25,860 nt of DNA from Condylostoma magnum (Eukaryota > Ciliophora > Heterotrichea > Heterotrichida > Condylostomatidae): assembly GCA_920105805.1 (NCBI GenBank), contig CAKKTI010000315.1, forward strand, positions 1-25,860. The letters run 5' to 3'. Shown here piece by piece: positions 9,834-23,223 of this stretch. Below the pieces are notes generated by a model. It was given only the letters and a program-made list of their open reading frames with translations, had not been told where the DNA came from and searched no databases. Position 1 is the first letter of the stretch; every line of letters begins with the position of its first letter. The translations under genes were made by a program, and so were the position numbers.

Positions 9834-10772
9834 ATGTAAGAGATTCATCTTTACTGCCCTTATGATGGCACTAAATACAGTGACTAGTCTATAACATGCT
9901 CTAAGTGCAATCGTCAGAGAGTACAAAAGTCGTAAAAATGACAGAAAATCCTATGAAAGAAGTAAAACTTTCCAGATAACTATGTAGATGAGACCTTCCT
10001 CTAATCTTTAATTTCTTTAGAAAATGAAGGTAAATATGACTTTTGGACGCTAGTAGAAAGCTCGGTTGAAGTAACTAATAACGTTGGCGCATTGATACTG
10101 TTTCTCAATATATATTCTCTTTGCCTGAACTAATACTATACAGAAACAAGCATGATTACCTTTGAGCTAATGATACTATTCATAGGATTTCTGATTTTTA
10201 TACTAGCAAACGGCAAGGAAAAGATTCTAGCATTGAAAACAGGACTGCTACTGATCTCAACCCTTCTAACACTGTGCCCAGTGCTTTAAACAATCAATAA
10301 GAAATATGCAGATGATACTGTATATCTTCTCACAATTGTGTTTTAAATCCTTTTCCTTCTCCTCCATGACTATAGTTTTGTTAAAAATTAGGGTAAAATA
10401 CCAGGAACAATAGCCATTAACTGTAGTTTATGCTCAGCACTCATGTTAAGTTCTCGACTTAAAACAGAAAACTACGTTTTCTGTCTCCTATCTTGAGCAT
10501 TTCTTATATTTGGCTTCTGGCCTTACCTTAGAAAGCAACTATACGAGCAAAATCCCAAATACCTCCTGTACTCCACTTATTTCACCAATATAATAAACAG
10601 CCTGCTACTATGGCACTTCAACACTAATTTAATATGAGCCAACATAGGACTCTTCTTATTCATCCGCTACATATGCCCAATATGACTAATGTCCCTCAGC
10701 ACCTACAAGAACGAGGTGGAAGGTCCCTGGGATCTTCCTAAAATTAAAAATTACTCTAATGATTTTACATAA
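9834..10772 (+). CDS. PIGC: PIG-C/GPI2, subunit of GPI N-acetylglucosaminyltransferase
   Basis: PIG-C is a multi-pass ER membrane subunit of the complex that adds GlcNAc to phosphatidylinositol, the first step of GPI-anchor synthesis. The family core is clear: WQKILWKKQNFPDNYVDETF near residues 35-55 (family W+K.LY..QPFPDNYVD), then ADDTVYLL, LLHDYSFV, and the end GPWDLPKI (family GPWDEA). Several hydrophobic helices lie between. Length 312 against about 300 is normal. Before the core is an extension with C8-P-Y-D-G-T...C22-x2-C25, half of a zinc ribbon. TGA is Trp at conserved sites such as PIWLMSL (codon 284, 10683-10685). The stop TAA 10770-10772 is one nucleotide before the ATG of the next gene, and no earlier stop is available in frame. 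Confidence 0.92.
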
Positions 10773-10773
10773 A

Positions 10774-12111
<1,338 letters not shown>

Positions 12112-12124
12112 TAATTTTAGTTAA

Positions 12125-13831
<1,707 letters not shown>

Positions 13832-13841
13832 TTATAATAAT

Positions 13842-14822
13842 ATGGAAAATACTTAAATCAACTTATCTGATAAGGAGGCTAGAGATTGTATTATGAGGGA
13901 TTTGGAAAACTTTATACAGTAAAATAGAGAAAAGAAATGATAGATTTTAAAAAGACTATGCGTTGATGGGAAAGATAATCAAGATCAAATAAGATAGTTT
14001 TTAGGAGACATAAAGAATGAGGATAGTGATGAGTTTTTGCAGTTTATTGTCAATTTTGTAACTGGTAATGCTACTAATGCTCTAATTGTTTGGTAAATGC
14101 TACCTGATTTTAATTTTAATACAGGATAATTCCACCATTGATTGATTTTAATCAATAATATTTTAGCATTACACTAAGACTACTCAGCTTAGCTAATAAA
14201 TGAAAGGTTTGATTTATTTACATTGATGGAATAAAAGATTGATCAAAATGATGATATTTTTGAGTGAACTTGCATATTACTACCTAAAATAATATAAAAT
14301 AATGTATAATTACTAATAGAAAAGTAGTTACATAAATAAATATGAGAATTAGTCATTTAGTTAGAGAAAATTCATTTAGAATGATCAGATATTCAGTATA
14401 TTTTAACCCAGGATCTGTAATATGTTGAACTGGTATCTAAATTTTGTACTCAAAGCCAATTATAACATGAGTAACAAATAATAATATTTCAGTCTAATAT
14501 AATATAACAATTACTATAAAACCTTGATGATTTTAACCCTAAAAGTATAGCTTTATTGATAATTAGTAATCTTTGCTGTAAAAACTAAGAAATCTCAAAA
14601 CAAATGAGTAACTATATTCCTTAAATACTAAGACTTACATGGCTAGATGTAGAAGACCCAGTAGCCAGAGAATGAGCAGGGATAGCTATAAAGTTTATAC
14701 AAGAAAGTTACCCAGAGTCCTCTGAAATTCTATCAAATTTAATAAAAAATGGATAAAGTATATATGGAGTCAACACTTAAAGTTAGGAGATAATCCAATG
14801 CATCATAAAGAAAAGTAATTAA
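13842..14822 (+). CDS. ATXN10: Ataxin-10-like armadillo-repeat protein
   Basis: The 326-residue product is almost wholly helical. The C-terminal third carries the ataxin-10 signature: ALLIISNLCCKNQEISKQM followed by DVEDPVAREWAGIAIKFIQE. This matches the family's 'NLCYKDQENQD...ID..NPFIREWA..AIRNL.E'. Trp278 in REWAG is TGA (14673-14675). Ataxin-10 proteins are cytosolic, with roles in cytokinesis and, in animals, at the ciliary base. The N-terminal two thirds are divergent, and the protein is shorter than human ataxin-10 (475 residues). The ATG is 10 nt after the kinase stop. TAA 14820-14822 is taken as the stop, with in-frame TAA at 14826 and 14838 as alternatives that add one or five residues before the next ATG at 14854. 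Confidence 0.75.
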
Positions 14823-14853
14823 ACATAAAAGAAGAATTAACTTATCATACACC

Positions 14854-16200
14854 ATGAATTTCGAATAAGATGAAAGCCCAAACCATTTAGTATATTTTTA
14901 TAACAGTTAAGGTAAAATAGAATTCAACCCTTTACCCTTGCAAAAGACCTAAATGTGTCATTCATTTAATAGAAAACCTCATGAAACTTGAAGGTTCGGT
15001 AAAGAATTCCTGAAAAATAAACAAGCAAAGATTACATTTAATAAATTGCTTCCAATATCATTCAAGAAACAAAATGCAAATAATTCTAAAGTTTGTGCCA
15101 AGAGTATATTTGTACTTCTAGATGATACAGAGATTGATTTTCAAAAGCCAATTCAAGGATTTTAGTATAATTTTAGCTATAAAGTTAACTCAAGACCCTG
15201 AGAATTTTCTCTCTAAAGGGAAAAGTTTCTATCGGATTGTATGCAATTTTTTCAATCTTTTGACTATTTTAAGTTTATTTTTACTTTGCAAGGCAGATTG
15301 ATAAACTATTTTAATGAGCTTTAAAAGAATTAAAACATAGTAATCATTAGTGCAAATTCGCATTTTAGTGGTATAAAGTTTTGTGAAATGACAAAATCAC
15401 ATAGAAATGAAAAAGACAATGTTAATAAGAGCATAGATTTAGATTTTTAGAAAACATGAGAAGAAAACGTTATGTAACTATAACTTTATGTCAATGAAGC
15501 ATTAAAATCATAGAAAACTGAAGATAATAGGGTAACAGTATTTACAAACGAGTAAAAGATTAGAAACCTGTAGATTCCAGAGATATAATTATAGTAGCGG
15601 TAAACTTTCACGGAATATATACAAAATATAGAAGATAATGTTTTTATGACTGATGTAAGCTATATTAACAGGTATAAACAGAATTTAAAGATGGATTAGC
15701 ATGAAATTTAAACAATAGCAGATAATTTCAATAAAATAAACAAAACAAATAGCCAAGTATTAACTAAGGAATTCATATAGCATTTAATTCTATCAAGTGA
15801 CATAGATCTTCACTATATTTAAAACTTTGCACAATTAATACAGCATAACGATCTAATTTCAATGAAACACTTAATAAAGCATTTTGACAATCTAAAATTA
15901 GGCAACATCTAGTAGAAAATTAGCACTATTTTCCCGGTAACCCTTACATAGCTAATATCCCCTAATTAAGACAAAAAGGCAACTTACTAGGATCTAACTT
16001 CCTACATGAAAATGCTTGGAAATTCCCTCCAACAATCCACAAAAATATCAAACGATATATTTTTCCACCTAAAGCTGAAAAAATCCTAACACATCTCAGA
16101 ATCTAAGTTAATTTCTTTTCTGGAACAGCCAAACATAGCTCCATCCATTTCAACTCCTCTTTTCAACTGCCCTATGCTACAATATTTCTTAACTAACTAA
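14854..16200 (+). CDS. Unrecognised 448-residue protein
   Basis: I do not recognise this gene. It starts MNFEQDESPNHLVYFYNSQG and ends MLQYFLTN before TAA 16198-16200. Reassigned TAA/TAG (Gln) and TGA (Trp) are common inside. The N-terminal ~190 residues look like mixed strand and helix, with aromatic runs (FQSFDYFKFIFTLQGRLINY). The C-terminal half is polar and helical (EFIQHLILSSDIDLHYIQNF, then DLISMKHLIKHFDNLKLG). There is no signal peptide, membrane segment or zinc motif. It sits 31 nt after the ataxin-10-like stop and 17 nt before C1D, in the same direction. Sustained coding character in a single frame over 1.3 kb supports it as real. Confidence 0.75.
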
Positions 16201-16217
16201 AAAGTCGTTAATATAAA

Positions 16218-16658
16218 ATGTCTTATCTCCCAGCTGAGGTCTAAGCCAATCTCCAGTCCTTACAAATTTAACTTGATGCTCTTGAAGAGCATCTAAACCC
16301 CTTATTCGAGTTTAACTCCCTGCAGCAGCTCAACGACCAGCTAAGCACTCAGGACTCAATAAAACTTAACACAGCCATGGCATATGCAATACACTCTCTC
16401 TACTACATCTTGCTAAAAACCCAAGGACAGGACCTATCCGAGCACCCAGTGCGCAATGAAATAGAAAGAATCAAGGGATATGTAGAAAAGGTAAAACTAG
16501 CTTTAAACAGCCAGGAAAAGCCTAATGTAAGAATTGATAAAACAGCAACTCAGAGGATTATTGAAGGACAGAGAAGTATGAGGGGAAGCAAGCCTATACC
16601 CTCTGGAGAACACATGAACTACAAGGAAAAGATCGATAAGTTGTTGAATAACTCTTAA
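16218..16658 (+). CDS. C1D: C1D/Rrp47, nuclear exosome cofactor (Sas10/Utp3/C1D family)
   Basis: The 146-residue product matches C1D/Rrp47 end to end, including length (human 141). The core is SIKLNTAMAYAIHSLYYILL followed by KTQGQDLSEHPVRNEIERIK, corresponding to the family 'KL.LA.AYA.NSLYWVYL.TQG..P.EHPVKQELERIR'. It ends with the basic segment RIDKTATQRIIEG. C1D binds the exosome subunit Rrp6 and helps process pre-rRNA, snoRNAs and other structured RNAs in the nucleus. Two reassigned stops (codons 9 and 18) lie near the N-terminus, and none in the last ~125 codons. The gap is 17 nt before and 8 nt after. Stop TAA 16656-16658. Confidence 0.92.
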
Positions 16659-16666
16659 TTTTTTAA

Positions 16667-17590
16667 ATGGATAGTCGCAATCATAGTAAAACTAACTCTA
16701 TTTAGGTGTAAAGGCCGCCAAAGGCTAAAAGGTAGTAATTGGGGTAGAGGGAGGTTGGGTAGTAGAGAGATGTATAAGTAAGAGAACGTTCTGCTAGTTT
16801 AAAGGACCTGTGCCCTGAGGATAAAGCTAAAATTGGAGAATTGGTAAAAAAGCTAGCGGAGGAAAAGGCTTTGAGAGGTTAGATAGAGAAGTAGTCAATG
16901 TAGGAAAAAAGGATGCTTGAGGAGGAGTATAGGGCCATCAAGGCGTAGAATGAGGAAATGATTAAGGAAGGGGAAAAGTTAAGATAGGACTTTGATAAGT
17001 CTCTGTAGTTTATACAGGAGTTGAAATAAGTGTAGGGTAGTGTGCAGAAAAGGCAGCTGTAGTTGTGGTAAGATGAGTAGATTTGTTTTACTCCTAAGAA
17101 AGAGGTCAAAAAGGTAATTAATACACCTAAGTTTGAAGAATCTGATAATATGGCATTGAATATCGTTATAAATCAAGAAAATCCATGAAGGAATTAAGAC
17201 TGGAATAGTGATGTATCAGACTACTCATAAAGATCTTCGATTTTAACCTAAAATCCAACAAGTATAGGAGATTTGACCAATATAAAATCCCCGAATCTAT
17301 CAATTCAGAACTCAGGAACAGCAATGAATGAAATTAAATCCTTACGCTAGGAATTATCCACTCTACAGACAAGTATTAAGTCTCTAAATGCCTCAGCTTC
17401 AAATTTCAACAACTCAAGACGCCTATCCCCAGTCAAACAGCCTAGCCAAGACTACCAAACACACATAGAAACAACCTATTCAAGACAATTTTTGCCAATA
17501 GAGGAAGAAGAGGACCTGCAACTGGATGACTAAGTATACGATCCATGCCTACTGGACCTAATCAACGATATCGAAAGTTCCCACTTCTGA
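16667..17590 (+). CDS. Coiled-coil protein, hinderin (KIAA1328)-like
   Basis: The product has 307 residues. After a basic, Gln-rich leader comes SLKDLCPEDKAKIGELVKKL and a long coiled coil (to about residue 135, with EKRMLEEEYRAIKAQNEEMI). The 'SLKDLCPEDK+RI..LIK.LA' start followed by a coiled coil resembles the conserved block of vertebrate hinderin/KIAA1328. I recall this only in outline, so the name is tentative. The C-terminal half is Ser-, Asn- and Gln-rich with a second short coil (MNEIKSLRQELSTLQTSIKS) and an acidic end. It is probably cytoskeletal or centriolar, by analogy. Stop TGA 17588-17590. The ATG is 8 nt after the C1D stop. Confidence 0.6.
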
Positions 17591-17604
17591 AATAATAATT
17601 TAAA

Positions 17605-19371
17605 ATGTAAATGCAAAGAGAATTCTTAGAGGACTCCAGTAGCGATTCCTCTTCCTTTGATGGTGAGCCTGGAACTCCCCCTCCCTTCTACTAAAAAGCC
17701 CAGGCACAGTTTAATCCAATCGAGCTTGGCTTTTAGACAGGTAATAGCAATGCTTAAAGTGTAGATCTGGTGGGAGACTACTTCGATAGGAGGCATGCTG
17801 AGGAAAACAAAGTAGACTATGGGGCAGATCTTCTGGGGATACGTCAGGATAAGCCTGAAGAATCCTCTCCATAAGTACAAAATCGCCCGGTTTCAGCACT
17901 TATGAGGTAAAAGATGCTGGAGTAGTAAAAGAGCAAGCTGTAGTTCAGCTCACCGTTTGCTAACTAGTCGTAGTAGAGTGGTTTTAACATTCTGTAAGAG
18001 GAGAATAAAGGCTCTAATTTATAAGGGCATTTGTATAGCAATTAGATATACAATGATGAGGACTTGCTGAATAATATGCACTTGAAGGATCTGGGGGCTA
18101 GTAATTAGGCTGTTTTTGAGCCATAGGTATAGAATAGACATAGCAATCTACCCCAGCCCTTGAATCAGGATATAGTGGTATTTAAGGATGAGGAGTCTAG
18201 GTACTAAACTACTGAAACTGAGTAGAGTGATATTTCTTTAGCCCCTCCTATTGTTATAGGAAATGACCCTCCTTAAGAGATATAAATCGAGAGAACTTAA
18301 CATCCTGTATAATTTGTTCCATAGGAAAGGTAGTTTGATATTGATATATAATACCAGCCCTAAGAGCCTTAGACGCATTAAAATTACGATGCATAATATG
18401 AGCATTAATAGAACCAATACAACACCCAACCTCCTATATAGGTAGAATAACACCCAGTGTATGAAAGAAAAGCCAGCTTATAAACGGACCATGGGGATAA
18501 TGCTCCAGAGATACTAACAAATCAATAATATAAAGTAGAACAGACGAGAGGAGGACCAGAGGAGGAATAAAAGGCACCATAAAATTACTTTGTTAGAGAA
18601 ATTCATACAGCTATGTAAGATTTGTAATATTTTGTTACTCATCCTATCCCATCTAATAGACTAGTACAATTTACCATAAGAAGAGATAAATCTGGGTTTG
18701 GTAGATGGTATCCCAAGTATTTCATGCATCTTCAAGAAGACTTTACCTTCGTATTGGCTGCCAAGAAAAGAGGGGGTAATGCTACTCCTAATTATTTAAT
18801 CAGCTTGGATTAAAAGGACTTAAGTGTTAAAAGTCGTGGATACATTGGGAAACTTAGAAGTAACTTTGCAGGAACTGTTTTCCACTTATATTCACCGGGT
18901 TTCAATCCAAAGGATAAAAAAGCGACTTTAGATAGAATTAGAGAGGAATTGGCTGTAGTTTTATATGAGCCTAATTTCATGGGAGCAAATGGTCCAAGAA
19001 AAATGCAAATTATACTGCCTACTATAGACTCCAATAACAATGTGCACCTGTGGAAACCGTAATCTGAGAATTTAGGCTTGCATATGGCTTATAAGGGGGG
19101 CAAACATCAACATATGCGAGTTTATAATAATAAAGCTCCAGTATGAAGTGAAAGAGCATAACAGTTTATTCTCAATTTCAATGGAAGAGTTGATAGAGCT
19201 TCAGTAAAGAACTTTCAAATGATTGAAGAGCATAGCCCAGATGATATTCTTTTGTAGTTCGGAAGAGTTGATGATCATATGTTCAGTTTAGATTTCAAAT
19301 ATCCAGTTACGCCAATGTAAGCTTTCGGGTTAGCTCTTAGTAGCTTAGATAGCAAGTTTGCTTGTGAGTGA
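17605..19371 (+). CDS. TULP: Tubby-like protein
   Basis: The 588-residue product has a disordered, Gln-rich N-terminal half and a complete tubby domain at about 327-588. Family landmarks are FTIRRDKSGFGRWYPKYFMH, NYLISLDQKDLS, IGKLRSNFAGT, LYEPNFMGANGPRKM, LNFNGRVDRASVKNFQMIE and the invariant end SSLDSKFACE. Lys416 and Arg418 in GKLRSN correspond to the PI(4,5)P2-binding residues of mouse tubby (K330, R332). TULPs tether PIP2 membrane and carry membrane proteins into cilia with IFT-A, fitting a ciliate. TGA 19144-19146 is the conserved Trp of PVW, while TGA 19369-19371 ends the protein just after FACE and is followed by TAG TAA. TAA 19318-19320 is the Gln of the PxQAF motif. ATG 17605 is used; 17611 is possible. 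Decayed 5'-truncated copies lie downstream. Confidence 0.95.
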
Positions 19372-19393
19372 GTTTAGTAAATGGTTTAATAAT

Positions 19394-20104
19394 ATGAGTT
19401 TGGCATGATTTAGAATGTTGGAGGAAGTTGTTTTTGATTAATAAGAGAGACTATAGACAAATTTCTAACCTCATTGCTTACCTTATGCTAAATACTATTA
19501 TCAGAAAAGATCTCACATGCTTATGGAATATGATAGGAAGTCTAAAATGATTTAAGATATTTGAAATGCAACTCTATTGGACAGAGAAGCAGAGCTAAGC
19601 TAAATTAAAGACAATATTGACCCAAATAGACTATCTAATTGATATTTTTCAGTAACTGGAGTGTTAATGCTACCTTTGATATTGATTTATCAAGCTCAAA
19701 CTGCATTTAAACCAAAAAACTTATCGAACTTGATACAGAAACAACTTACGTTATAAGGAAAGATTAGAATAAAGGTTAGAGAATTTTGAGATATAATAAT
19801 GCTAAAAGAAGCACATATTAGATAACCGCTGTTGAGAGAGAATTAATTTGATCAATCTGCTAATTAAGATAGTCCTCCCTATGCAAGAAATGCTGTTTAT
19901 GAAATGTAACTTATTCGAATGAATCTATTCCATGAGACATTGATAAATAAACAAGAACTTATTAAAAGGAAGTATGCTCTTATGAACAGTTGATGACTGT
20001 TGTGAAATAGCTATAGATTTATAGAAGCTTTTCTTGGTGACTTTATGATGAAATTATAAAGATAATTAATCTGCTTGAAACTATTGATTTTATTATGCAA
20101 CTAA
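19394..20104 (+). CDS. Unrecognised protein X, 236 residues, one probable membrane helix
   Basis: Not recognised. The frame starts MSLAWFRMLEEVVFDQQERL 22 nt after the tubby stop. It has a hydrophobic segment WYFSVTGVLMLPLILIYQ near residues 92-109, flanked by helical, charged regions. It ends with CLKLLILLCN before TAA 20102-20104. Other + frames over this interval are open only because stops are reassigned and look less protein-like. The copies at 22523 and 25568 have lost the start or carry frame-changing indels, so this is the only intact copy. The stop faces the stop of the convergent protease gene with 5 nt between them. No signal peptide. A mitochondrial or ER membrane role is possible but unsupported. 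Confidence 0.6.
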
Positions 20105-20735
20105 ATTAGCTAACTAAATAGGAACTCTTCAAACTCATCTAGGCTATTGAAATATCGACTATTTCCATCAATTGACTGAGGATTCATGAATTTTTCTTAT
20201 GCTTATTTGATTTGGGAAAACTAACTTGCATGAAGAGGAATCCCGCAGTTGTAGTTCAACTCTTATGCATTCGGATGTTCTCTTACAAGTTTATAGATAC
20301 TTTGATGACATAATTCAGATGCATAAGGATAATCGTCACAGTCAATTTACCACATTACTTTGTCTAATATAGTGTTTAAAGTATCATTATTTTTTCTTCT
20401 TAGTTCTTCACTCATGCTGATCACCTACTATCTTTCCTCATGATATATACGATTACTCAATATTTATAATTTCCTTTGGTATTTTACAGGGCATCCTCCC
20501 ACATAAACCCCGCATACTTTGATATTATCGCCTGTATTAATCAAAATAGGACTTCCAGACATAGCGGAAGTCGTTGAGTTACTTATATCTATTGTGGTAT
20601 TGTCTGATCCTGTATTAATAACACACCCGGATGATACTATTTTCTAATTTCCCCCAAAAAATACACTTTAGATAGTATCCCATTGATTTGGCCGACCTCT
20701 TAAGATAGGGGCGATATAGTCCTTATTTCATTCAT
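19939..20735. repeat. 797-bp tract identical to 23053-23849
   Basis: Line-by-line comparison shows no difference between 19939-20735 and the segment 3114 bp downstream. The tract covers the last ~165 nt of gene X and the C-terminal part of the protease. The nearest differences are at 19938 (C against T) and 20736 (T against C), and divergence rises quickly outside. Confidence 0.85.
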
Positions 20736-21300
20736 TTAACATAGGATAGCCAATAACATCAACACAGCTATCCGTTTATACCTCCTCTTAATTAGCTATT
20801 TCCAAGTAATACTTCTTAAATTTATTTGGATTATCAGCACTTGTTGTAATAATGCATAAAGCTACATCGTCTGCCAGGACATAGCTACAATTATTATGAC
20901 TTTTTATCTTTTTATTTAAGTCGGAAAAGATTTTAACTGGCTTAATATCGAATTCAGTTTCAGTATAATAAACTCTAATTGGCTCAAAGGATGCAGGTTT
21001 TCCAGTTGTCTTTTCATCTTTTATTGAATTATAAAAACAGTGAGCTGCTGATAAGGCTAGCCCCACTATTCTTTAATTTCTGAAATAGTACTTATAGTCT
21101 TTAGCAGCTAGCAGAAAAAATGTTCCTCCATCTGTACATCCAACTTTTATGCTGTTTAAGTCATCACTTTCATCAAGAAGACGAGTATATGAATCTGTAA
21201 GGTTACCTTCTTAGTCAAAATCTCCTGTTATATAATCACCAAAGCCGTTTAGCATTAAATTATAATAAGGGGGGTAGTTGCTCCAGTTAAATGCTGACAT
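20110..21300 (-). CDS. Trypsin-like serine protease (S1 fold), copy 1
   Basis: The 396-residue product has a complete catalytic triad: His87 in LSAAHCF, Asp145 in DDVALCII and Ser248 in AMSGSPIL. The MSGSP form, in place of GDSGG, is like that of V8/Glu-endopeptidase-type S1 proteases. ATG 21300 starts MSAFNWSNYPPYYNLMLNGF, without a signal peptide, which is unusual for the family. A further ~120 residues after the protease domain are helical and Cys-containing (LCHQSIYKLVREHPNA, then FNSLDEFEEFLF). The stop TAG 20110-20112 is chosen because coding character ends there and the convergent gene X stops 5 nt away; TAG 20101-20103 is the alternative. TAA/TAG serve as Gln and TGA as Trp inside. 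A near-identical paralogue begins at 24411. Confidence 0.85.
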
Positions 21301-21690
21301 TTATAAGGAGTTAGCAGCTATAAACATCCTTTAAGTATTGCTTTAAAATATGTATTAATCTAATGTAATTGATGAACAGGATAATATGCAATTTATATCA
21401 ATTATATACATGCAATACGAAAAATAATTGAGAAATAAAGAGCTGTTTCAATATATACAGTAATTCAAGAGTTCTATGTAATGTGCTATATTTTAAGGCT
21501 TACTATAACTGAAGAATTGAAATGCATAAATAAAATCAACAATTTATTTCTATCTATAACCTTAGTTTTCATGATTAACGTTATATTTAGTTTCTTATAA
21601 GTTAATTACATGTTTGCTTACTTATTTATCATTTAACTTAAAGCATAATAGGCATCAATTCATCTTTTATTAATAAGTACTTTGCAAAAA
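21301..21690. other. Upstream flank of protease copy 1, repeated at 24412-24798
   Basis: This AT-rich segment of about 390 nt separates the protease start from the truncated tubby copy. It is repeated with substitutions and small indels after the second protease copy (for example AATAAAATCAACAATTTATT occurs in both). It likely contains the protease promoter. Short open stretches exist, but indels between the two copies disrupt them, so I do not call a gene. Confidence 0.5.
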
Positions 21691-21700
21691 GAGAATAGCA

Positions 21701-22519
21701 GTTATAATTTATAAGGTATTTTATAACAATAAATTTGTAATGATGGAGATTTGCTTAATATCATATATTTGAAGAAATAAGGAACTAGTAATTAAACTGT
21801 TTTAAACCATTGTAAAGAGCATAAATTAACTTATCCCTTGAATCAGGATACAATAGCATTTAAGTTGAAGAGTCTATAAATGAATCAACTTAACTTAGTA
21901 AAATTAATCTTTCTAATGCCATCTATTGCTATAGGAAATCCCGAGAATGTAATTTCCTGTATTTTCAGCTATATGATAAGGTAATTCAATAAGTTAATAA
22001 TATGAAGTTACAAAGGAAATGATAATATTTTGATATAAGAGAAAGCTCGATATTTATTTGAAAGAGCTAGCAATCAACTTAGAAATATTAACCATAAGAT
22101 AATTATAATGTAAATAAAGAGTAAATTGATAGGAGCAACCTTCATTCAAAGATAAATAATCACTTTAGATGTGAATGTAAAAGGAAGCGACTGTAGTATT
22201 ATGTACTCCTAATATAGGAGCAAATGATCAAAGACAAATAATACTAGATAATCTATACTTTGATAGCAATATGCATTTATTAGAAGCTTGATATATAACT
22301 CTAGACTTACATATGGATTGCAAGGGTGGTAAATATCAAAATATGCATAATAATAAAGCTCCAAATGAAAGAGCATAGCAGTTTATTCTCACTTTCAATG
22401 GAAGAGTTTATTTAAGAGTATAGTCTAAATGATGTTACTCTCAAAGAGTGAATTATTACATATCCATTTGAGATATCCAGCTCACCTTCGTAACCCTTTG
22501 GATTATTGAGTAACTGGTT
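21701..22519 (+). pseudogene. Decayed tubby-like gene fragment, copy B
   Basis: The segment aligns with the tubby gene from about 18011 onward in the same order: TTGAATCAGGATA, then ATTGNTATAGGAAAT, the GGTAAATATCAAAATATGC region (GGKHQHM in the intact gene), CAGTTTATTCTCA and TTTCAATGGAAGAGTT. It lacks the first ~135 codons. Large internal deletions and frame-changing indels remove most of the tubby domain, including the region around the FACE end. It is a dead 5'-truncated copy from the tandem duplication. Confidence 0.8.
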
Positions 22520-22522
22520 AAT

Positions 22523-23218
22523 ATAAGTTTGGTATGATTTGGAGCGTTGAAAGAAGTTGCTTTTGATTAATAAGAGAGACTATATATAAATTGCTAACCT
22601 TATTGTTTGTCCTATATTAAAGACTATTGTCAGCAAAAATCTCACATGCTTATGGAATATGACAGGAGATCTACAATGATGTAAGATATCTGAAATACAA
22701 CTCTATTGATGAGGGAAACAAAGCTAAGCTAAATTAAAAGTACTCAAATAGGCTCTCTAATTGATCTTTTTCAGTAACTGGAGTGTTAATACTACCTTTG
22801 ATATTGATTTATCAAGCTCGAATAGCTTTACACAGACTGCATTTAAACCGAAAAACTTATCAAATGTGATACAGAAACAACTTATGTGATAAGGAAAAGA
22901 TGAGAATAAATGTTAGAGAATGCGAAAGTATAATAATCCTAAAACACGTATTGAATTTATTTGATCAATCTGCTAATTAAGATAGTCCTCCAAATATAGA
23001 GAAATGCTGTTTATGAAATGTAACTTATTCAAATGAATCTATTCCATGAGATATTGATAAATAAACAAGAACTTATTAAAAGGAAGTATGCTCTTATGAA
23101 CAGTTGATGACTGTTGTGAAATAGCTATAGATTTATAGAAGCTTTTCTTGGTGACTTTATGATGAAATTATAAAGATAATTAATCTGCTTGAAACTATTG
23201 ATTTTATTATGCAACTAA
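22523..23218 (+). pseudogene. Decayed copy of gene X, copy B
   Basis: The segment aligns with gene X (19394-20104) over its whole length. The start ATG is ATA here (22523-22525). The first half, including KSHMLMEYDR, is recognisable. It carries a deletion of about 20 nt after the SQIK motif, a 14-nt length difference in the TAFKPKNL region, and a 1-nt length change near 22993 (CCTCCAAATATAG against CCTCCCTATGC). The last ~165 nt are identical to copy 1 as part of the homogenised tract. It is not expected to make protein X. Confidence 0.75.
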
Positions 23219-23223
23219 ATTAG

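Noticed and set aside
17626-17899. Two overlapping minus-strand ORFs
   Set aside because: They are antisense to the N-terminal half of tubby, which is in frame with the conserved tubby domain.
19381-20109. Alternative + frame from ATG 19381 in the tubby-protease interval
   Set aside because: It is open only through many reassigned stops, with clustered Trp and Cys. The frame from 19394 has better codon character and a membrane segment.
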